Source: Pictodentalium vernedei
Taxonomy: Eukaryota; Mollusca; Scaphopoda; Dentaliida; Dentaliidae
Assembly (NCBI GenBank): GCA_031216915.1
Contig: CM062297.1
Location: forward strand, 363,085,704-363,149,703
DNA: 64,000 nucleotides
Reading direction: 5' to 3'
The position numbers and the translations under genes were made by a program. Within the stretch, counting starts at the first letter, position 1; each line of letters starts with the position of its first letter. The notes beneath the pieces are model-generated. The model ran no database searches. It had not been told where the DNA came from and was given only the letters and a program-made list of their open reading frames with translations. Of the stretch, positions 57,313 through 64,000 are shown piece after piece.

Positions 57313-58463
57313 AATAAATTGTACGTCCCCGTAAGTGCGAGACGCATCCAACCGTCTACCGTCTTGTCCTCCAAGCTGGGACAATACCTCATCCACCCTC
57401 TACATATTTTTCAAATAAGTATAAATGTGCGAACTTCCTGTTTTACATTATCCTCTGCCCTGAAAACTCTTTACTGAAACACAGCTGAATTATTTTGGGT
57501 CATTCACATGTTTTGCCTCGTTATAATTGATGGGACAGTGTCTATGCCCGGCTCCATAAACTTTAACAATTCAAATACATACAGACTAAGTAATTTCACC
57601 TGGAACCACGCCCACTGTATATGTAGTCTTTGGGTTGTGCTTCCGGCACATCAGAATAAAGCCAGATATTGTCTTCATGCACTCAACTAGTTATTGGAGT
57701 GGCCCTGCTGTTGCATAAGCATATTATTATTCCATATGTGGGGTATGTGTTTGCACATTGGGTGCGTGTTGTCGTGACTGGATCCAGCAGTTGGTATGCA
57801 TATACACTACAGTATAGTAAGGTATATGCATGGGCATGGTATGTACTATTATGTATATACATGGCCATGGGTATATGATATGGGTTTGTGATGGAAGATT
57901 GATGGGAAGGTAAGTTTCTTCTTAAAAGGTTTCCCCGCGTAACGTTTGACGTTGACAATGACGTTGTGTCGTCATGATGCACACGCGACGTCGTGGAGAC
58001 GTTGACGACTGTTGATGTCCACTGTAGTATCTAACATGGCGTTATTCGGTTCAGGGTGTGTCGAGCTTCTCGGATTCGTAGTACCAAGATATAACGGCAC
58101 CAACAGGTGTATATACCTCCCATACTATACTACCATGTCACTCCCGTATGCGAAACCCGACATACCTTGACTTGAACAACGTCCCCGTTTGTGTGACCGA
58201 CTTTGTGCGTGACAAAAAGCTAGTCTTTTATGAAAGAACACGATTATTAGCAAGAGTGAATGTGTATCAAAGATTCCAATCTAGATCAAAAGACCCCACC
58301 GCCAAAATATGCGCGGGGCAGAGGCGGACTGGTCGTATGGTTCAGTTCCCGGTGGGCCCCCTATTGGGTTCCCCATCGGGCCCCAAAATTGATGCCGCCC
58401 AACACCTGTTGGTATGTGAAATTTCATGAAAATGACCAAAAGGCGAAATGGATCTGATTGCAT
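57313..58463. other. No gene recognised
   Basis: A weak palindrome with TATATACAT/ATGTATATAC motifs lies near 57795-57870; otherwise no feature. Confidence 0.4.
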
Positions 58464-58546
58464 AGACTGTCGGTATATTGAAATGTTCTCTGTGTGGACT
58501 GCCATTGGCAGTCCACATAGAGGACATTTTGATATACCAGCAGTCT
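58464..58546. repeat. 83-bp palindrome with 41-bp arms
   Basis: AGACTGTCGGTATATTGAAA...GGACTGCCA is mirrored by TGGCAGTCC...TTTTGATATACCAGCAGTCT with few mismatches. The flanking sequence to 59360 shows no gene. Confidence 0.8.
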
Positions 58547-59360
58547 CAGATGAACGGAAACGGCGTTCCTTCAATTTCAAAAATTATGTCAGGCTAAGTA
58601 TATTCTGACTTTTCTCCGATTGGGCCCAACTCTGGTCTTCCTGATGTCCCTTCCACCGGTAACCATTTTTGTCGAATGATCAGTGAGGATGATACAAAAG
58701 TGTCATCGCGATGTCCTCTTTGTGGATTGCCATTGATCACTCAGATGTAATGAAGTCGCGTTTGTTCAGTCCGCAAAATCAAAATTTTCTCCTGGTCTGG
58801 GGTCCCCCTTCGTGCCTCTCCCGGTAACTTTTCTTGGCCCAGTCCGCCCCTGAATAATTGGAACGTGGCATCCCCACCTTTTAATAGCTCCTCAACGACG
58901 CCCATGTGGATAGTCGGTCGCCCATCGTTTGCGGGTTATGAAAATGGATAAAATGTTTCTGTACTGATGATAATTAGAGAGAATCAATGCTCTCGAATTT
59001 GAAATTTACATCGCTGACTGTGAAAGGTTCAGAAACATCCGAGATATACGTTTTAACTTTTTGCAAGGCAATCAATGCACAGTGAGTTACAGTTTACCTT
59101 AATGGTAGTGAAAATTTGAATCAATATTTTGCTTCCTATTGAATGCTGAAAAAATTACAAGAACACAACGAATCCATTAGTAAATCTCTCTTTTAACAAT
59201 ATTGTTATTGAGGGAAAAATATTCTGAGGACGATAATGATAACTTTTGAAATAATGTTGTTTTCTCAAGGAAAACATGTGCGAGCAATTATTTTTTCATC
59301 CAGAGATAATTCACTTCCGCCTGCCTCGGTATATACATGTAGCTTGATTCTCAAGTTCTG

Positions 59361-59655
59361 GAGAGCGCGGGGACTCAATGGTTACGACATTGGACTTCAA
59401 ACCGATATCGGCAAGGGACAATTGCGCTGTGTCCTTGGGCAAGGCACTTAATCTCGATTGCCCTCGTTGTTGCACGGTGGTGCTGAGTACTAAGGAGTAC
59501 TGCACGTCGATAGTGCACTTACCTTCAACCAGAGTTAACCCTGCTTGGTACGTTGAGAAGTCTGACATTACTCGCCGCTGCTCGGTGGTTCTCTCCGGGT
59601 ACTTCGGCTTCCTCCGCCCTGTCCCGTTTATTTTCCCCACTTTTCCTGGAGTTTG
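59361..59655 (+). repeat. tRNA-derived SINE, copy 3
   Basis: A degraded head (GGACTCAATGGTTACG), GTGTCCTTGGGCAAGGCACT, the GTACTGCACGTCGATAGTGC segment and CGGTGGTTCTCTCCGGGTAC follow the order of copy 2. A partial fourth copy lies at about 60936-61055 (TGCAAGACACTTAATTTC). Confidence 0.7.
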
Positions 59656-60089
59656 TATGCAGACGATCGTTGATTTAATGTGACGTTCATTTACTCATAA
59701 AGATAAAGATATTCTTTGACCCTCCAATTATAGATAATACAATCAATAAGTATTCTTCAATTCGCCTTGAAGACTTCAAAATAATTATACAGGTCATGGA
59801 GCTACGCGGCGTAATCGTGTCTAAAAGTATAAGTAAAGTCATTAAAGATTCTGACAAATCAAGTCTCGATTGGGGTAGATTGAGAGATGCCACGGATCGT
59901 AGTTTTTTAATCAACCATGGTATCGGCATATGACGTGACTGAGTTACGTGACTATGGCGTCACTCTCGAGGTCGTGCCATAGATGCTGCTAATGAGGGAT
60001 GTCCGGGAACATGGCATACAGTCTTACGTGCACCTTTCTTCCAGTAAACGAGACAAAACAGTGCTAAACGTTTGGGATACTCTTGTTAA

Positions 60090-60200
60090 CCCTAGTGGTA
60101 TCTTCCATGTCAGTTCAATGGTAATAATTGGAAGAGTCCAAATTCATTATTTGGGGATAGACCAATTAATGTTTTCAACGTGCAGCATACACTTTGCACC
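60090..60200 (+). repeat. Second partial copy of the TTAA MITE
   Basis: After TTAA (60086-60089), CCCTAGTGGTATCTTCCATG, GTTCAATGGTAATAATTGGA and GTTTTCAACGTGCAGC match the inverse of 33731-33948. Confidence 0.6.
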
Positions 60201-60449
60201 TATCCTGCTTAGCGAAACTATATATGGCGTATCATGTTCCTGGACCGGAAAAGCGACCCCTCGAGTCCAACGTGTTAAATAATAGTTTCTATCACAAAAA
60301 TGTTCACGACTTTTGGATCCCTTTTCCACACCCTCTCCTTCACCATAAAAAAAACTTCGTCACTGTGCCTCGGCAGAGGGAGAACCATTACCTTACATGC
60401 CATTATTTATTTATTATTTTATGCTAGCCTGTGAATTATCGCAAATTAT

Positions 60450-60506
60450 CTAAAGGATATTTCTCGATACCCATCGACTCGATGGATATTGAGAAATATC
60501 CTTTAG
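60450..60506. repeat. 57-bp palindrome
   Basis: CTAAAGGATATTTCTCGATA is mirrored by TATTGAGAAATATCCTTTAG, centred on ATCGACTCGAT. The rest of 60201-61467 holds only the partial SINE and the partial hairpin-MITE copy. Confidence 0.8.
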
Positions 60507-61471
60507 TAGCTTCCTAAATGACGTCACACTTCGGCGCATGACGTCGCTTGGAGCGCAAGCGCTCGCCGTGAAACATGCGAAAATTCCCGACATTCACTAA
60601 AATAGCGTAGATATCCTCTGTTCATTTATTATTGATCATAGTCTCTTTCAGCATCGATGGTCATAGCATGACTGCCGCATGGGCATGAAATCAAGTTTAG
60701 CCATTTTTAACCTACCATGCCTACTTTAAAGAACTTACCCCAGGAGCTGGTTACCGGATCCTATTGTAGCGGTGAAGACGAATCTATTTTTATCACAGTA
60801 TACAAGCACCGCTCCAACTCCCGGGGTTCACATGGAAAAATTTCTGGCAGTAAAATCTATTATATCTGCTGCTCATATTTCTACTGTTTTAAGTTCAGTG
60901 AACTGAGAAAAGGGAACACGGAAAAGGTCGTGAGTTTGGGCCTTATTCGTTCCAATTTTGTGCAAGACACTTAATTTCATTTGCCCATGTGGGAAAGCGG
61001 TGGTGTAGTACACTAAGAATTTTTTCAACCAACGCTAACCCTGTTTTCGCTGGTATAAACAATTTATTTATAAACTAGTTCACCTCTTTCCCACTTCATC
61101 CTGGACATGACTATCTCCTCTGTCCTTAACCCACTGCCCACCCGAACAACTGAACTGAGTCAATCAATTAGATAATACATAAGTGTTAGTAGTAGGCGAG
61201 GGACGAATCGTCCATCATTGGAAGGGGGAAGTGGCGTCATAGTCACGTAAGCTAGTTACGTTAAGTGAGCGGCAATCTTGTGATGTCGTTTTCATAGTGA
61301 TATGTGCTCTTAGAGTGCATGCGTGTGTTGTTAGGGTGACAGTGCTATAAGGCTATGGTTTTCCCCAAATCCTCGGTTATTTCCTAGAATTACCACAAAC
61401 AACCTGGCAATTACCACAAATCACAAAACAAATCACCCAAAACTACCGAAACGGATCCGGGTTGCTATTAA

Positions 61472-62144
61472 GGTTCCGCTCCACAGTTTCCAGGCATTTC
61501 CAAAAATGACATGCCATACACTCTCTTCAAATGCAAATATCCTGTAACTTAGTTATCTAACCCATAACATGTATTACATTTCCCAAATCCACAAAAAACA
61601 TATAACACTATCTGACTAAGTAGAAATAAACAATCTGAATGTGGGTCGAATAATGTATTGTCAAAGGTAAGACTTCAACCTAAAAAATTACATGAAAAAA
61701 TGCCCAAACCAATCATTTTCAGCCAACCAGCAGCCTCAAAAGCAGAATTTTCCCCACCAACGCCACCTACCTACCCTTGGGGGCAGAGCATCCTCTGTTT
61801 CTAAAATGCCAATTTTTTTTTAGATGTTTCCGTTTCATTTTTTAGTTACCTGTCTGGTAACAAACCCGTGTAAAAATTACATTTGAAAAATAACCAATTT
61901 TTCCAAGCCACTGTTTCCCGTAATTCATCTGGTAATTTACCCCTATGTATCAGACTCCAACTTTGGGACAAAACTTCAAATTCTCTTGTCCGACAAAAAA
62001 ACCTAATGTAATCTGTATTTTGATTGTTTAATCATATATCTGATACTAAAAATATACCTCTATTTTACATGGCCTTAGTTTCAACATATGCCCTATGTTT
62101 AGAATTTCACCCCGTGCAATAGTGCGAAACTGTAGAGCGGAACC
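61472..62144. mobile_element. 673-bp TTAA-flanked DNA element
   Basis: The ends GGTTCCGCTCCACAGTTTC and GAAACTGTAGAGCGGAACC are inverted repeats, directly flanked by TTAA (61468-61471 and 62145-62148). No coding sequence. A diverged, right-truncated copy follows 0.8 kb downstream. Likely a non-autonomous piggyBac-like element. Confidence 0.75.
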
Positions 62145-62943
62145 TTAAAGAGAAAACAAGAGTGATCTCCCCTTGGATTTCACTCGGGCAAAAGAATCTG
62201 GAGTCTATCCTGAGTTGAATAAACAAAAACCACAAGTTCTATTTTCAACCAATAAAAAGATACAGCATGTCCTTTCTGACTGCCGAATAGCTTTTGCGTC
62301 CAGTTTTTGCCTGATTTTCACAACCACACCATACCACCTCAACCCTCACATTTCTCTGAGTCACTTCAGAGAGCATTTTTGTTATTACCACCAGCCACAT
62401 TGACTACCCAGGTCCCGTCAAAACCACTGTTAAATACAATCAAAATGTAAAACAATAAGCGGTATTAACCATTGCTTTGGGGGGGGGGGGGGATGATCTC
62501 CAGATATGAAAGCGTAAACAGCTTAACGGACGGATGACACACAGACATGACACCAATGACCAAAATGAAAACGTAGACACCATGACTGCAATTCTCTGGT
62601 CTACAATAACAACCAGGCTGTTCATAACTACATACATTTGTCAGTAATACAAGGCTCGGTGTTTAGGAAAGGCAGCGCTCTACCTTAATGTTTTCGAAAT
62701 CTTGACGAAAATTCAAAACAGTTGCGAAATTAGGCTACCTCAATAAATTTCTCCAAATTTCCACTTATTTCCTTCCAGTTGTGCTGAGATATCACTGACA
62801 CTTGATGAATGTTAACTACCACTAACAATTGCACACAAACCAGAAATAATGAAACATTTTTTCAAAAATGGTGTATTTATAGCTCAAACACAAATAAGGA
62901 ACTTCCTGGTTCAAGAATTGACACTGACGGCAGAATGCTCTTT

Positions 62944-63486
62944 AAGTTCCGCTCCACAGTTTTCAGGCATTTCCAAAAATGACATGCCATACACTCTCTT
63001 CAAATGAAAATATTCTGTAACTTAGTTATCTAACCCATAATATGTATTACATTTCCCAAATCCACAAAAAACATGAAACACTATCTGACTAAGTAGAAAT
63101 AAACAATCTGAATGTGGGTGGAATAATTTATTGTCAAAGGCAAGACTTCATCCTGAAAATTGCATGAAAAAATGCCAAAACCAGTCATTTTCAGCCACCC
63201 AGCAGCCCCAAAAGCAGAATTTTCCCCACCAACGCCACCTACCTACACTGGGGCAGAGCATCCCCTGTTTCTAAAATGCAAAAAAAAATTTATATGTTTC
63301 CGTTTCATTTTTTAGTTACCTGTCTGTTAACAAACCCCGCGTGTAAAAATTACATTTGAAAAAGTAGCCAATTTTTGGAAGCCACTGTTTCCCATAATTC
63401 ATCTGGTAATTTACCCCTATGTATCAGACTCCAACTTTGGGATCAAAACTTCAACTGCTCTTGTCCAACAAAAAGCCTAATGTAAT
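62944..63486. repeat. Truncated second copy of the 673-bp element
   Basis: This segment is about 95 percent similar by eye to 61472-62018, beginning TTAAGTTCCGCTCCACAG and ending at CCTAATGTAATC, where similarity stops. The interval 62149-62943 has a G tract near 62481 and no gene. 63487-64000 shows no identified gene. Confidence 0.75.
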
Positions 63487-64000
63487 CATATACTACTCAA
63501 AGTGTTCTAAGCACCAAGTATATCCAACTACCTGTTTTGCGTTTTAGTTGAAATATTGTAATAAAAAATGTATATATTTTTTTATTTATTTATATCTTTA
63601 ATGATATAAGTACAGAAATTAAGATATTAGTTATGTTTGACATTATTTTTTTAGCTTTTGAATACGATAACCATGGATATTATTGGTAAAAGAGGAAATT
63701 TTTCAATTTGCCAAAAAGTTGACGGAGCGAACTGGTATGGGTTCAGTATCGAGTATGAGACCCATTACTGTTAATTACAGCTTGACAACGCCTTCTCATG
63801 CTCCCAATCAGGTTTCAGGTGGTCGTTTGTGGGATATTGTTCCATTCTTGGACAAGTATGGCACCAAGCTCCTGGACACTTCTTGCTGGACTGAACGGGC
63901 TGAAAATGGGGTAATACTTTTTGCCGGTAAAAAGGACGGTATCCGGTAAAAAGGACGGTAAGTGTATAAAAACTACGTTTTAAAGTACTAAATGTACCTC

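Noticed and set aside
63683-63949. 88-codon open frame near the right edge
   Set aside because: No motif recognised, no supporting context and truncated by the window; not called as a gene.
1-64000. Free-living virus or bacterial origin of the window
   Set aside because: Virus-like genes are bounded by target duplications and surrounded by LINEs, SINEs and MITEs, so these are integrated elements in an animal genome.

Overview
This is eukaryotic nuclear DNA from an invertebrate animal, almost certainly marine. It has no operons or ribosome-binding-site signals. It is packed with tRNA-derived SINEs, CR1/Jockey-type LINEs, Tc1/mariner and Helitron debris, palindromic MITEs and Polinton/Maverick elements. 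An element starting AGCTCACCTGAC and ending GGGGCCTCTTG resembles repeats I associate with bivalves and other lophotrochozoans, so a mollusc or brachiopod is my guess, not a demonstrated assignment. I recognise no host protein-coding gene with confidence.

The core of the window (about 2.4-34.2 kb) is a four-layer nest of mobile elements. The outermost layer is a large foldback palindrome (2412-4486 plus 33495-34195). An old Polinton (4487-33488) sits in one of its arms, with AGTAG...CTACT ends and a 6-bp target duplication that differs at one base (CGTGTC/GGTGTC). The polymerase gene of this old Polinton is split by a 3.2-kb unclassified element (8496-10718 plus 28624-29632). That element is in turn split by a younger, nearly complete 17.9-kb Polinton (10725-28617) with about 480-bp terminal inverted repeats (TIRs) and a perfect 6-bp target duplication, CCTACT.

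The young Polinton carries a full virus-like gene set. On the plus strand are a small Cys/His protein, a two-helix membrane protein, a zinc-ribbon/phospholipase A2 protein, a retrovirus-type integrase and a likely major capsid protein. On the minus strand are a fibre-like protein, an adenovirus-type cysteine protease, a protein-primed family B DNA polymerase, a core-like protein, a likely penton/minor capsid protein, the packaging ATPase and two conserved Polinton proteins of unknown role. One further unknown gene lies on each strand at 21986-22922. The integrase would insert the element, the polymerase would copy it, and the ATPase, protease and capsid genes would make particles. Nearly every recognisable large gene has one to several in-frame stops or frameshifts, so this copy is dead but fairly recent. 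Convergent gene ends meet at related palindromes containing AGTAATGAGATC, and the polymerase promoter region is itself a 375-bp palindrome.

The old Polinton is far more decayed. Between its TIRs I find only protease, polymerase, the small divergent gene and the Cys/His gene. No capsid, ATPase or integrase remains, giving an apparent size of about 8 kb without its insertions.

The left flank (1-2.4 kb) holds a dead Tc1/mariner transposase. The right flank (34.2-64 kb) holds SINEs, a LINE interrupted by a second LINE and by an element with 168-bp tandem repeats, a TTAA-flanked inverted-repeat element, a Helitron split by an element with about 17 copies of a 153-bp repeat, many perfect or near-perfect palindromes, and a duplicated TTAA-flanked element near the end.
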